A DNA stretch of 64,000 nt from Glossina fuscipes (lineage: Eukaryota; Arthropoda; Insecta; Diptera; Glossinidae): assembly GCF_014805625.2 (NCBI RefSeq), contig NW_023998415.1:27752329-27816328 (forward strand), in the 5' to 3' direction. Both the position numbers and the translations under genes were made by a program. A model generated the notes under the pieces. It was given only the letters and a program-made list of their open reading frames with translations, made no database searches and was not told where the DNA came from. This document shows positions 1 through 13,106 of this stretch, piece by piece. The first letter of the stretch is position 1, and every line of letters starts with the position of its first letter.

Positions 1-45
<45 letters not shown>
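1..45. repeat. poly-A run at the window edge
   Basis: The first 45 bases are all A. No coding remnant follows directly, so it cannot be tied to a retrotransposon tail. It may simply be a homopolymer, or the tail of an element lying outside the window. Confidence 0.95.
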
Positions 46-46
<1 letters not shown>

Positions 47-1317
47 ACCCCACTCTACTTTACGCTCTACACTTTACACTCTGCAACACAACACTCGACT
101 ACTTGTCGAACCATTAAGGCAATGACCTGTTTTTTCATTTCGATAACTTAAGATTTGTCGTTGGTGTTTGAAGTGTTCTCTATTTGTGTTAGTGTACTTC
201 AAGAGCGTCGCAAGATTTTTTAAATCAATGGGGAGTGAACGCTTTGTAATATTTTTACCTTCCATTAACTTAACTTCACTTTTATAACAAATTTTTTAAA
301 AAATGATTTAGAAATTTCTAAAACGACTCGCTCCCTCTATTATATATCGAAATGGTATCTAAATAGCTTTTTGTAATTATTTTTATTATTTCAAATGAAT
401 TACTCTAGCAATCAATGCATTATCCATTTTTTCTCTTCTTTCTTTCTTTTTTTTAGTCATACTTTGGAGCATCTTTTCTTGCGGAAAGCTAAGGATGCTT
501 TACTTAAAAAACAAGCGTAATCTTGCGATACTCTTTATGCCGCGAATTTTGTTTCTTAGTCACACATAATTCTTTAGTGAAGCATTACTTCGCCATACTG
601 TATAATAGAATGAGGCTAAGACTCACTAAAACTACGTTCTCCTCCTTAATACTCATAAGCACTTTGTTCAAGCTGGATCAGTGAGGCGACCGCTAATATC
701 AAAATAGGTAAGGAAAAGACTCAATGGCACCAGCTTTAAAGTAGCCCAAGCTTGTTAATACTTAACCTATCAATTTATGCTATGATGCGTTTAAGCGATG
801 TGAGTTTGTAATAAGGTAAAGCAAAATAAAATAAAATAAAAAAATTCTGAAAAATTTTAAAAAAGCCCACTTTCCCTATATGTAGTTTGCGAATTTTTCA
901 TATTAAATAAAAAAAATATTTATGCCTTATATTTATTTTTATTTCTCTCTATTTTTTTTAACTTAAATTTTTTTATAATTCTAGTTCTAATTTTATTGAA
1001 AGTTAAAAAAAAAATAATGAAAATAATCTAAATCCATGTTTGAATTACATTGTAAGCTTGTATTCACAATAGATCATTTATATATACATATATATATATA
1101 TATATCAATAGATCTCGGAAGTGACAAAAGTCTTGTGAAGTTTTCCTTTCTATTCGTTATCGTTTATTAAAGTGTATTTCACTTCAAAAATGGATGTCAC
1201 TCTCCTCAAACTCTTGAGACGGAAAATTTATTCATATATGTTTTAACATACATTGACTTTACTCGCACGTTTTCGAACGAGAATCGCATCATAACGGGAG
1301 ACTAACTTAAGTATTTA
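46..1317. other. Gene-free AT-rich stretch
   Basis: No supported gene. The longest open frames are about 60 codons, which is expected by chance at this composition. It holds a short (TA)n run at about 1081-1106 and several T-rich tracts. Confidence 0.7.
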
Positions 1318-1440
1318 AAGCTGATCAAGAATATTTTCATTTTGTAATGGGGAAAGCCAGAGAACTTTACGAAAGTTACAAGCAGCATATGCAGCATATA
1401 TAAGGGTTTTAGATAATATATGCGTTGCTTCCCCATAAAC
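1318..1440 (+). repeat. Fragment of an interspersed fly repeat
   Basis: The stretch begins with GCTGATCAAGAATATTTTC, followed by a T-rich tract and GTAATGGGG. The same order (TGCTGATCAAGAATATAT, then ACTTTGTGGGG) occurs at 8499-8530 after a run of GGACGGACAGAC. This resembles the end module of a repeat common in fly genomes. Only this short part is recognisable. Confidence 0.4.
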
Positions 1441-3499
1441 AAGTTATTTGGCATCTCTCGCACTACTCATGTGCAACAACCACGAATATCAGAAAGGCAT
1501 TTTCTTTATGGCGAATATTAGGTTAACTGAAAGCATTTTTCAAACATTTTTAATACCAATCAGATCACTAAACCCAGTCAAAAATATCGTAACTAATTGA
1601 TGAGTTAGTTATCTTCTCTATTTCATATTTAATTTATCACATGAGATATTTGTGGTTAAGTTGTGATTGGAACAAAAGCAAGTTTTAAAATTTCCTTTTC
1701 TGATAATACGTCAAATGCAATCAACAGCCGAGACAAGATCTAGTCATTATTACTACTGCGCTTTGTGTACCTAATTTTTGAGTGAATTCCTCTTTTCTTT
1801 TTGCTTAATCGGGAGAAAATCCTTTTTACAGTGATATGTATACATGTAGAACAATATACATATACATAGATAAAAGCATAAAAAAAAACACACACACACA
1901 AACATTAAATGTTGTTTTGATTGTTGTTGTGATTTTGTAGTCATATAGGAAAAGTGATCGATATTCGGAGCTTGTGACAATTGTTTGAAGCGATATTAAA
2001 TGCGAAGAAAAGGCTAATAAAAGTGTCGCCTAAACTGTTCCTCGCACCTTTATTGCACATCACGATAACACCCCCCGCGCTTCAAATTAGCGACGAACAT
2101 TCAGTTTTAATTTTGCGTTTATTCTTTCATTTTTTGTCTTTTCTGTTATTTGTTTTGATCAAGGAATAAGAAGACCACAACAAGTAAACGAGCCTCATGT
2201 AATTGTATGCTAAACTTTTTTTTTTATTTTTGTTTTTTCTTCAATAAAACGACAAAAACGCAATCAGCTGCAGCTGTGTTTACATTTCGAACATGCTACA
2301 ACTTGATTTTAAGTTTTGTTATATCTATATACAAATATATATATATATATATATATATACATACATACTATGTATAGATATTTACCTATGTTGACTTTGT
2401 CTTCGCTTTAGGATCTGTTACTGACTTCACTTCTCTTTCTCTCTTTAACTCTCCCCTGCTCTCACCATATCTCAAGCTCTCTCTCTCTCTCTCTCTCTCC
2501 CTTTCCATCTTTTTTACTCTCTCTTTCCGTTGATTTAGAATGTGAGCTACGATTGGTAATAATAAAGCATAGCAAATTTATTGTTCAGGGAAACTGAAAA
2601 CCATCAAAAATCAATCAATTGTCCCTTAAGATGTCAAATATTGGAAACTGACTATAAGCGAGTTAATCGACTTACTTGGTAGGCCGAATCACAATAAGCA
2701 AATTAAGTTAAATAAATTAAGTATAAGATTTTGTAATTGAAAGTGTTTTTAACGTCAATGAACTTTGGTTGGCTTCTAGTATTCGAAGACAAGATTATTC
2801 TTCCTATTATTATATGTGCCATTAATCTGTTTCATAGAATCGTGTACTCAAGTTGAAGGAAAAAGAAAGATCTGTTTGCTCTATACTCTCTTTTTATTCC
2901 ATAGATTATCAGCGGCCTAAATATATATCATAAGGCGTTAGAAAAAAGGAAGTCTATTATTGATGGTGAATAGGTGGTGCCATCCTATTGAAAATAAAAG
3001 ACATTCACGTCCATTACGTCATTATTATTGCTATTGTTATAATAATATATTCAAACTTTGGAAACATATAACGCCAGCCTAAAATTGACACAGCACTGTG
3101 TTCGTACCGCCTTTCCGACTATTTTTTCAGGGCGTTTTCGAAGGCTAGAGGCAAAAGTTTTGCTTGCTTACGTACCCAGACAGGTGAATATGAGCCTGAT
3201 CGCTTCAAATAATTTCATTAAAAAATCCACGATTTTGTTTTCGCGCATTTTTTTCAGTCTCCAGCGAATATCGTTAATAAAACCCTCTGCAGCTTTACTT
3301 GCCAAATGTCATTGTAATGATAGTTTTATGTTAACAGTTCATAAATGGCGCGAAATTTAAAATGACACCTCTTCTTGTACGAACGTATACGAAAAAAAAA
3401 AAAAAACAATCGCAACTTTTTTTAAACATAATGTAAACAAAAATGTAGAAAAGTGAAGAAACGGGTCAAACCAGTTCCAAGGCAATTGGCCCTTAAGGG

Positions 3500-3538
<39 letters not shown>

Positions 3539-6500
3539 CATAACCTTCTCTACCGTTTATGAAAGTTTTCGTTTAGCTTAGTAAGGGAAGAACCTAAAAA
3601 AGGAAAATATAGGTCATGGTTTGTTCGCACACAATTTAAAATAACCAAAAATCATTGGGAGTTAAGTTCGTTACTCCCTTTTGAAGCGGACTTATTACGA
3701 TCATCGCACAGCTTCCTTAAGCATCTATTCATTTCTGTACTCCAAATATTAACCTGTCTGCCTGTTTGCCTGCTTGCTTGCCTGCCAGCTTTAATGCCTA
3801 GTAGATGTATGTACGTACAAGCAGGTTGTTATATTTACTTGTTTTTTTTTTTTTTTTTTTTCTTTTTGCTGTTTTCCGCCTTGATTGCTTAAGCGCACTT
3901 GCTGAATATATTTTTTTTATTTTTTTGTTCGGTTGAACGCTTATTAAAGTTTATGTGCAAAGGTGCACACATTTGGCTTGCCGTTTGGCGCACGCTCATC
4001 ACACAGAGTACAGTTTTATGCGAATTTTCCAGTTTTCCCGGTTTTTCCACTCAATTCATATCAATTATGGTTTTTCGCATAACAATAACAACAACATTAA
4101 TAGCTAATGTGTTGTCTGGTGTTGCGTAGTGTTGTTTATTTATTGTGGTGGCAATCATTGTTGCTATTGTTGTAGTTGCTTAGATTTTTAATGTTGATCT
4201 TGTGCTACTTAATGGTCCTACAACAAGCAGCAGTTGTGTTGATTGCTAGATTTAACTATGAGCCTGCATGGAGCTGCTTGCTGCTTGCTGCTTGCTTCTT
4301 GCTTCTTGCCGCTTGCTGCTTGCAAACGAGTAGTTAATATTTTTAGCACAGGGTTGGCAAGAACTAAAACGAAGGGTTCCTCACAATGCCACATGAATAA
4401 GACAAATTCAAACGCTTTGCAATCCCATATTCAGTTAGTAAGAGATTTGTAACTCCATTAGCACGTGCACGTCATTCATTCAAAATGTAACTAAAAAGAG
4501 ATGAAATTAATTGCTCTTGCGATAGCCCATAATTTCGATCTCTTTTTTAAGCAATTTCGCAGTGCTCTCTATATACCCAGCGGGATACATTATTTTTATT
4601 GAAAGTCTATCAGATCCATTCATTTTATAAAAAAGTTTTATGAAAACTTTGGCCGAAACTTTTTGTTTATATTTTGAGAAAATAAGCGTCATTCGCGTAC
4701 AACCATCCTCAAGATAACGAGAAACCCTGACTGTCAATGCTTTTAGGTCTCTTCGCTTCTATCCATATTTATTAGGCACATTGTAAGTGAAGATTGATGA
4801 TGATGCGTGAGTTAACACGATCACTCTCTATATATTGTTATATATGAGCTAGAAAGGATGTATAAATTTATGCACAATATTTTCCGCAACGATTTAAGAG
4901 ATCGGAGACGAAATGATTATCGATCGATTAGTTCACGCATTGCTTAAATACTTTTCTTTTTGCTCTATGTGGACCACATACGCAGACATGTATAGGTACG
5001 GTTGTGGCCAGTAAAAATTGTAGGTAGAAAAGGGGGAAAGAGCGAGCAGCGTTTTTGTAAATTAAACCTGGAACGGTGACAATTAATTATTAATATTTGG
5101 CAGCATGCTTGTAGTCTGCTTCAAAATGATAGGAGGTCAGGCATCTGCCTTAAGGCAAATTTAATCTTTTTTATATTGATATGCTTGTAATCTTAGTGTA
5201 CTTTCTTTCACCTTTGGCTTTCCACCGGACCATAATGTGGATAATGCCTTATCGCAGAAGACTTTCCGACCGTAGTTTCTATTATTCGCCTTTTAACCTC
5301 TGACTTGGCCCTTTTCCTTATTCAACATCTGTCGCCAGTGTAACGCACACACTCGTTCTTGGTATACAGATTTATGCATTCATTCTACACCCATAAATAT
5401 TGTGAATTATTTTTAGAATTTTTCCATGCCTAGACTACTAAACTACACTTTTACAAAAGACTTTTTACCCCTAACACATTTATGCAATTACTTTTAGCAA
5501 TCATGATCGGTTTTTGTTGTTGTTGTTGTTGTTATTTTTGATATTAATGTTATTTTTTTATTTTATTTCATTTTATTTTATTTTTTTTTTGTTAGAAGCA
5601 TCTCTTCGTTGGAACCAGAGCTCTTAAGTAAACAGATGAAACTGGAAAGATAAACGTCAACAAAACGAAAAGGAAAAACGATCACGCACGAAAAGTGGCA
5701 AAAGCAAATTTTCTATCTAGAGTTCTGCAAGTGTAAGTGACTTTAAGTGGCGCAGAGTTTAGGCGGGAAAACCTAAACTGTACTCTAAACGCGTTGTTTG
5801 AGGATTGAGGTACGTATGCTCATATATATATATATATGTATGTATTTACGTATGTACGCCTGTACATTTTAAAAATAAATCAACCACAGAAAAAACACTA
5901 AGGAAAAGAGAAAGAAAAAAAAAAAAAAAAAAAAAACAAGAAAACCGAACGAGGAAGGCACATGTGTTGTGGTTGTAAATATCTACGAATGATGCACATA
6001 TTCACGTACATACGTATAATTTTTTTTGCTTTATTGCAATCTTTACGGATCGATAGAGCGCATGCGCCAAAGCCTGGATATCTTAAACCGCACGTTCAGC
6101 TTCAAAATACTTTAGTAACGATTGCAATTATGGTCAGGAAGCGAAAAGAACCAAAGTAAAAAGCTATGCACGTTCTGAGACGTCCTTTAAGCACCCATCA
6201 TTTCCAGACCCCGTTCTGTTTTCATTATCACCATAAGCATTATCAGAACCATTTCCTAAATTTGTTATCGGAGGAAGGAGGATGCAAGTCAGATCGCATC
6301 ATTCTATTCAAAATATTTTCAGGTGCAAATGCAGGCGTTTCTGGTCATCACGGATAAAAAAATACGGAGATCAGAGAAATTAAATTCATGCAGAAGTTTC
6401 GACGATTCTCTGCAAGTTGTCTCATAGTGCGTTGTGCCATTTTCTTGCAGGCGCTACAAACTGAATAACAAAATTAGCAGACTACCTAACTCAAATGGGT

Positions 6501-6577
6501 CCCCATATCTATCTTAAACTTAAAGCGAGAGATGCAAACTTTATATCACAGCATAGTACTATACTATATGGGTATAC

Positions 6578-6608
<31 letters not shown>

Positions 6609-7479
6609 CACATGTGTATCTGATCGGCTGGATATTGTTTTTGTTTTTTTTTTATTGTTTTTTGTTTTTTTTTTTTTTTTTTTTTTGTTATTATTATTGT
6701 TGCTGTTGTGTATGCCATAGTTAAGAATAAGATTCAATTGTTATACTCATAGGATTGTTGTTGTTGTAGCTGTTTCATGGTTAGAGTCTATGTCCATATT
6801 ATCTAATTTGCTATGTTATTGCTATTAATTGATGTAATTCCACTTAGACAATGTTGTGGCTCTATAATTATTTCAAGTTTCACAATAAAATCATACATCA
6901 ACAAACAGGCAGCAGATGGCAGCTGCTGTAACGAAGACTTGTAATAAAATGTGTACAAAATTACGTAAAGATATTAGAGTCGCTTCTACATATGGATATG
7001 TGTATGTGTTTCAATATGCTTTTTTTCTTCTTCTTCTTCTTCTTCTTCTTCGTCTATTTTTTGTTCTTCCTCTTCTTGAATGTGTTGTATCTTTTTTTAT
7101 TAAAAGATGATTTCATTTTTTTTTTTTTTTTTTAACATTGCATTCTATTTGATGTATTAGTGTATACGTATATATATATATACATATGGAGGACGCATGT
7201 ATTGAAAGTTGTGGGTTTGTAATTATTGAATGTCACTAGTAATTGACACTTAATCTTATATTTAAGTTTATGAAAACCTTAAATGCTATATAAGTTTCTG
7301 TGCAGACGGACATCAAACGCGCTAATATATAGTAATAACAATATTTATAGCAACTAAGATTTAATTAACCAAGTGCAACATTACAATGGAAAGTAATGGG
7401 CGACTCTTCCGCGTCTTCTAATTATTATATTTCATCAACTAAATGAAAGAAAAGCATTTATTCATCAAATTTATTAACG
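1441..7479. other. Long gene-free stretch rich in simple repeats
   Basis: No gene supported on either strand. The 100-codon open frame at 3058-3360 has no recognisable domain. Simple repeats include (TA)n at 2333-2360 and 3501-3531, (CT)n at 2476-2499, poly-T at 3841-3860, a GCTTGCT-type minisatellite at 4273-4324, (TTG)n at 5512-5533, poly-A at 5919-5938, (CATA)n at 6576-6607, poly-T at 6662-6686 and (CTT)n at 7027-7051. Open frames across 6509-7110 are translations of these repeats. Confidence 0.75.
4273..4324. repeat. GCTTGCT/GCTTCTT minisatellite
   Basis: About seven imperfect copies of a 7-base unit (GCTTGCT, GCTTCTT, GCTTGCC) in tandem. A shorter run built on GCCTGCTTGC lies near 3760-3785. 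An open frame across it gives a leucine/cysteine-rich peptide that is a product of the repeat. Confidence 0.85.
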
Positions 7480-8060
7480 TCAGCTTCATGCTGGGCAATG
7501 TTGGTGGAAATTTTGCGAATTTTTAAGACAAAATTGCCCACCTGTGATGAAATGATAGATAGACAATTCAGAAAACTGGGATGTGAATACAGAATGTATT
7601 CAACATGAAACTGTTCTAGTTCTGAGCGGAAAGATTTTTTCATGCTTCGCAAAGGAGGAAAAAAGTAATAGTTCGATATTAAACAGTATTGGACGGACAT
7701 CACCGATTTTTTCCAATTTTTGTGCAGGTACTGTACAACCACGCATAGAACGCACCTGAAGAGCACTGTAATCTTTATATATATTGTAGTTCATGAACTA
7801 TATTCGGTTGGGAACGAATCTTTCATAACCATCACCGTTGCCCTAGAAAACGCTGCAAAAAGCAAATATATGCATATTCCGTAATGATGAGTGTGCGTAG
7901 CTGATTTGTGGTATTCTAGCAGAATAATTGTATGAGCGTTGCAGGCGTATTCTTTGACCTTCAATCTGGCCCGTTTTTGTATCACAGATATTATGTAGTT
8001 TGGTAGAGGGATACATAGACGGAGTACAGGCGGACAGATGGACATGCTTAGGTGCATTCC
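7480..8060 (+). repeat. Interspersed fly repeat, diverged copy 1
   Basis: The stretch TATATTCGGTTGGGAACGAA, followed by TCTTTCATAACCATCACCGTTG (7798-7841), aligns with TATATTCGGTCTTTACCGAA and TCTTTTATATCCATTACTGTT at about 8407-8445. Both copies also contain 'CAATTTTTGTGCAGGTACTG' or 'CATTTTTGTATAGATACT' type sequence upstream. It ends in a GACGGAGTACAGGCGGACAG tract. The open frames on the minus strand here are by-products of the repeat. Confidence 0.5.
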
Positions 8061-8159
8061 GAGTTCAAAACTTGCCAGGAATTTATTTACTTTACGGAGT
8101 TTGCTTTTGCGCTTTACAAAGGCATTGAAAAAACATTAAATTCTGATACAGTATAATAT

Positions 8160-8590
8160 TGCGTAGGGATGGTTAATTTTTCCCATTTTTGTATAGATAC
8201 TATACGATCACCTAAAGGATTATACGTCCAATTTTTTGTAGATTTGTCTCCTGTAGTTTATAAGTAACGAGCAAAACTCTCCAATTTTAAAGTCTTTTTG
8301 AGAAACGGAGTCGTCCTCAGATTATGTGGTACTGTAAGCGTCTCCTTCGCCCCATTTGGCCTATTTTCAATAATTAAGATATTATTTAATAGCAATTAAG
8401 AAAATTATATTCGGTCTTTACCGAATCTTTTATATCCATTACTGTTATCTTAAAAAGGCAAACGGACGGACAGACGATTCAGAATCTGAATTTAATGCTG
8501 ATCAAGAATATATATATATACTTTGTGGGGTCTCTGATGCTTTTTTCTGGATGCTGCCAACGTTTTGACGTAACGAATATACCACTCTTC
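8160..8590 (+). repeat. Interspersed fly repeat, diverged copy 2
   Basis: This is a second copy of the repeat at 7480-8060. It includes GGACGGACAGACGATTCAGA and then the TGCTGATCAAGAATATAT module, followed by ACTTTGTGGGGTC. That order (GGACAGAC steps, 'ATTCAGAAT', 'GCTGATCAAGAAT', 'TTTGTGGGGTC') matches repeats I know from many fly genomes. The family name cannot be assigned from sequence alone. Confidence 0.6.
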
Positions 8591-10956
8591 AGTGATGCGT
8601 ATAGAAAAGTGGTCTAGTATTAAGTGAAATAGATTTAAGCCAACTAGCTATAGCATGTACACTAGACCAGATAAATTTAATGTTGGTTTTGCTTGGATAA
8701 AAATTTAAAACTTAACCAATAACCGATATCTGCACAAGTAATATCTATTCTCAGGTAAAAATAGCATTCGCTCGTTGCTTATGATTGATTTGGGCCATTT
8801 AATGCCTGCCTATGTGCCTAAAAACCTAAAAAGCTTGCAGCGATGCAAGAATCACGACCCTACGACATGGCTTCTACGCGTCCCCTTACCTTTCATCTTT
8901 GACACAACATCAATAAAAGATCGGTAACACCACTAGATCCAGCTATTTTGAAAAACCCTTTCGAGCTCATCGTGCAATAACTGCAAGCACCTTGCAACGT
9001 AGTGAAAACAAAAAAAAAATCGCTCTCCCCTCTCTCCAAATGTTTCCTTTTTTCGCATAAGTCACAATTATCTACCGATACGCTTATTAATTCACATTTT
9101 CAAAAGGGATTAAAAGACAACACAATTTTCTAAAACAAAAAAAGAAAAAAAAAAAAAATAAGGAAAAAATCAAAAATGATACAAAACACATGACTCCAAT
9201 AGTAAGACCGACAAAAAAAAAAAAAAAAAAAAAAAACAAAGAAAGAAAAGGAGACAAGCAATTGACAAATCTGTTTAGTGCACTTGCGTTCAAAAAAGTA
9301 TTATCACCGAAGCAGGCGAATTTTCTGAAATTTTCTAAACATGACTGCAAGACTTATAACTGAAAAATCTGGAAGTAGTTACAAAACAGATATCGTACGG
9401 TAGATAGTGCAACGATGGATGGATTCAAGAATCTATTCGTTGCTCAATTACTTCGACAACGACCCCAAAGCATGTATACGTTAACGCGTGCATTACATAT
9501 GACACCCGCACGTCACCTATAATACCAGAGAACATGTATATTCAAGTATGAAACGAACAAATGCCTAAACCGAAATTTACACTTATGTCGTTTGTTAGTT
9601 GTACACACACGACTCAGCAGGAGATCTATGGTTTTTCCATACAAAACAAAGAAAGAAAACGAGAATAAATTTTAAAAGCGAAAAAAATCTATTTATTTTC
9701 ATTATAAACGACAAAAACGACAACAGAACAGACGCATAAGTGCAATAGATAGGCACACGTTTAAATTCAGCGTTTAAAATATTTTTAGACCAATGAAAAC
9801 AACAACAAAAACATTAACAACAACAGTAACAAACTACTATAAAAAATGGGGTTTCCCTAAATCCTGTGTTATATGACAGCATGGCAGGCATACCAGCACG
9901 TGTTTATATGCTTTGTCCCCCTTTCATTTTCATCTGCATGTATGCATATAGTTTACAGGAAGGACAACAACAACACAAACAGCAACAGCAACAGCAGTGA
10001 ACTCGACAAACATTAAAAAAAAAAAAAAATTATCATATGTTGTCAACACAGAAATACATACCATTTACAATTATTATTAGTACAAATATTTATAAGAGGG
10101 AGCGGGTCTCCCTAATATTTATTACGAAAATAATATTCTTTCTGCGTACTATGCGCATTAATATGTTTCCCGTAAAGTTGCGCTTTTCTCATACCAGAAT
10201 ATTTACTTACCCAACCGAAGTCACACATGTCACATCAAGCAACCGTGACATTAGATGCCAACATATGATAAAAATTGAAAGAGAGGGCCTATGAACGTTA
10301 CACGCAATCATTCCTTTATAAATATCATTTATGTATAGTGAGTGTATGCGTGTTTTTCTATAAGTTGTTTTAGAAATTTTTTGACACTTTATTTCATTTT
10401 TTATAGCCATCATTGACAGGAAGAGGGCGAATATTCTGATTTCGTTATTCTGTTTGCAATTGCATCACAAGTGCGTACTATTCGATGTCCACTCTATATT
10501 AATCAGTCGGTCACTTACTCAGCTTATTTGTTTGCTCATCAATCTGTGCGTCTCGCATAGAAATTTCGAAATAATTGGCCTTAGTTGTAACTTATATCCT
10601 TATAAGGCTAGCGAGATTTTTCTTCCAACTCGCCCTCAAACAAGGAACAAAGTTATATTGGGCCGGATCCGAATCCCGCGTACCCATTACCATACTTTTT
10701 GCATTCTACTCTCCAACTTGTTTTATTTGATATCCATATCGCTGGTATTATTAAGGAAAAATTAATCCATCAGGTCGTGATGTCGATCATATCCATTTTA
10801 GAATTAACGCTTTTTTAGGCAGATAATAAATACATCCATTACCTTATGATTGTTTATTAAGCATAGAATCTTAAAAAAGTGAAAAAAAAGAATTTAATCA
10901 CTTATAACTTTGTGTGGGCATGGCCGTTTTTTTTTCAATTTTTACAGGCAAGGTGT
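8591..10956. other. Gene-free stretch
   Basis: No supported gene. It holds A-rich tracts (9009-9019, 9141-9158, 9212-9236), which create Phe-rich minus-strand open frames. It also has CAA/CAG-type triplet repeats at about 9797-9831 and 9965-9998. The 103-codon open frame at 10454-10765 has no recognised domain. Confidence 0.7.
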
Positions 10957-11234
10957 AAGGTTCCGTTCAGTTCATGCTCTACTGCTCAATGCTTCTACCA
11001 AATTTGAAAGCGATATCTTTATTTTTGGGAGCAGGAACAAACATCACATAGTCAAACAGACGGGCAGACATGGTTTAGTCAATTCAGATTTTCACAGGTT
11101 ATATATGCTTTATAGGATATTTGAAGTAAAAATATTAAAGCCGGGTAAGCCCGCCCATTAAATACCTTATATCAATTCGCCTAATACAATTATTCACTTG
11201 TTTTAGTAATAATACACCAAAAGTTATACATTAT
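10957..11234 (+). repeat. Interspersed fly repeat with CAGACGGGCAGACATGG step
   Basis: It contains 'ACCAAATTTGAAAGCGATAT', 'TTTTTGGGAGCAGGAAC' and 'CAGACGGGCAGACATGG', in the order usual for the GGACAGAC-bearing fly repeat. The stretch from about 11153 ('CCCATTAAATACCTTATATC', 'AATTCGCCTAATACAATT') is repeated at about 12124-12165 ('ACCATTAAATACCCTACATC', 'AATTCGCTTAATATAGTT'). Confidence 0.6.
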
Positions 11235-12205
11235 TTTATGAAAGACCGAATATCGGAAGATACCCGAAACATCAAATGACGTGGTCCAAATTTACGAAAG
11301 TTAGTTTGCTCCTCCGAAAGATTTTATTATTTTTCAGTTTCCATCATAAAAAACTAGAAATTAGACTTTTTCTCCATATAAGGGCTTGATTGGAATAAAT
11401 GGACCGACCTATTCCAAATTTCCTAGCGTTAATTTTTTTGTTAAATTGCTACAATGAATCAATTTTCATCATGAAATATGCAAAAATTAAACCTTTTCCC
11501 GAAGGGCCTACTCTACAAAATATACCTAGTTAGTCAAAATTCGATTCGATTGATTTTGCCTGTCAGTTTACTCTTATGAACCAGTTTTCACCATGAAATA
11601 TTGAAAATAATATCTTTTTACCATGTAAAGATTCCGTTTTCGTAGGATCGGTTTTATGAGAGAGGGTTCAAAAAATAGCCGCATCTGATCCAAAATGTTC
11701 ACATCAATTTAGAATGTTGAAATATTGTTACTAAGCGATTTTTCTTGTGAAATTCTTAAAATTATTATTAAAAAATATATAAATTCTTAAAATATTTTTG
11801 TGAGTGATCAAGAGGTGGATCGAGTCGAACCATTTTCAATAACGTTCGTCTTTGATTCAAAACACTTAAGTGTACTATGTTTCATCAAAATATCTTAAAA
11901 ATTGCGATTTGTACGCTGAGCGCAAAAATGCATGGGTACACATTAGCCGGACAGACGGACAGACGGACAGACAAGATTGAATCGATTCAGAATCGATCGG
12001 TATAATAAAAGGTGGCTCTATCTAAGCTCTTTTGGGATTTACATTTGTCCGGACAAACTGAATAAACCTTGCACCGCAATTGGTGTAGGGTATAGCAAAT
12101 AAAAACTTTATATATGGGACATACCATTAAATACCCTACATCAATTCGCTTAATATAGTTGTTCTTTGTAACGATTTTTCAATATTATGCGTTATAGGTC
12201 TGTAG
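11235..12205 (+). repeat. Degenerate tandem array of ~120-130 bp units
   Basis: Similar blocks recur at about 11337, 11463 and 11584: each has TTTCCATCATAAAA, TTTTCATCATGAAATA or TTTTCACCATGAAATA, then an A-rich stretch and a 'CCATATAAGGGCTTGATT'-like block. Units also share a 'GGTCCAAATTTACGAAAGTT' or 'CCAAATTTCCTAGCGTT' block. The array ends in three GGACAGAC steps (about 11947-11972) and 'AATCGATTCAGAATCGATCG'. A final copy of the CCATTAAATACC block follows at about 12124. The same unit recurs at 31800-32260 and 52830-52900. No coding capacity is visible. Confidence 0.6.
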
Positions 12206-12514
12206 ATTGACCAAAAAACAAAGTAAATAAATAAAATAAGACTCAATAGAGGCCGCTATGTATTTAAAATTCTACGATGCTCGAAACTTTCTTAAGTTTT
12301 TGTTTTTTTTTCTTTTTCTAATCTCCGAAAGCCAATGGCTGCTTGGTTTGCGGCTTGTCTTGTATAGATTGCATAATTTTTTTTTTTCTTTTTTTTTTTT
12401 TTTTGATGTAACAATTTATGTGCGGCATACGACAACATTAGTTAAGAAATATTAAATGTCATGTTCTATTTCTATTAGTGGCTTGTTTTTGTGACGAGGA
12501 TAGAAAAAAAAAAA

Positions 12515-12545
<31 letters not shown>

Positions 12546-13106
12546 GAAAGGAAAAGAAGAGAAAAAGAAAAATTGAAAAAATTTGAAATTTTTTAGTTTA
12601 CGAAATTTAATGCATTTTCAAGTTATTTAATGTTTATATTTATGGTATGAAAAACAGAAGCAAGGAAACTCCCTTTAACGCTTTCGAGATTAAGAAACCC
12701 TTGAAAGGCTTTTGAAGTTTTTGAAATGTTCATTCTATGTTAGCACTCCCTTTGAGACTAATTATACCCTTTTAAGTCTCTTTCAATTTCGCATTCTCTC
12801 TGTAAATAGTTAACAATGCGTAAATTTTCACGCCATGTTATAATATATTAATTGTGTAACGAAAGAATTGAAAGAAACAAAAATATTTTTTTTTTTTTTT
12901 TAAATTTGAAAATTATGAAAAAAGAAGTCATTAAAAGAATTCGAGGCTTATAAACATCATGCATGTGCGATGCAGTAGATGAAAGTTTTAAAAGCAAATT
13001 AGCAGAGATATCCGAAAGGGTTGACGATTTAACTAAAAGCACCAGCACAACGGAACAACCTTCGTTTGAAATAACTGGTTTAGGAATGCAATCGATTAAA
13101 ACGGGA
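12206..13106. other. Gene-free stretch with AAAT and poly-T repeats; possible old coding fragment
   Basis: It holds poly-T at 12378-12404 and 12887-12901 and (AAAT)n at about 12512-12545. From 12963 to about 13100 there is an open frame with hydrophilic, coiled-coil-like residues (for example SKLAEISERVDDLTKS). I could not assign it. The frame runs into the ATT tail of the SINE-like element beginning at 13107. Confidence 0.4.

Noticed and set aside
9087..9350. Minus-strand frame rich in Phe, like a membrane protein
   Set aside because: The hydrophobic stretches are translated poly-A tracts.
10454..10765. 103-codon frame ending in a possible LINE-like tail
   Set aside because: The RP-x-TRN-like residues do not line up with the two LINE families seen here or with known C-terminal motifs.
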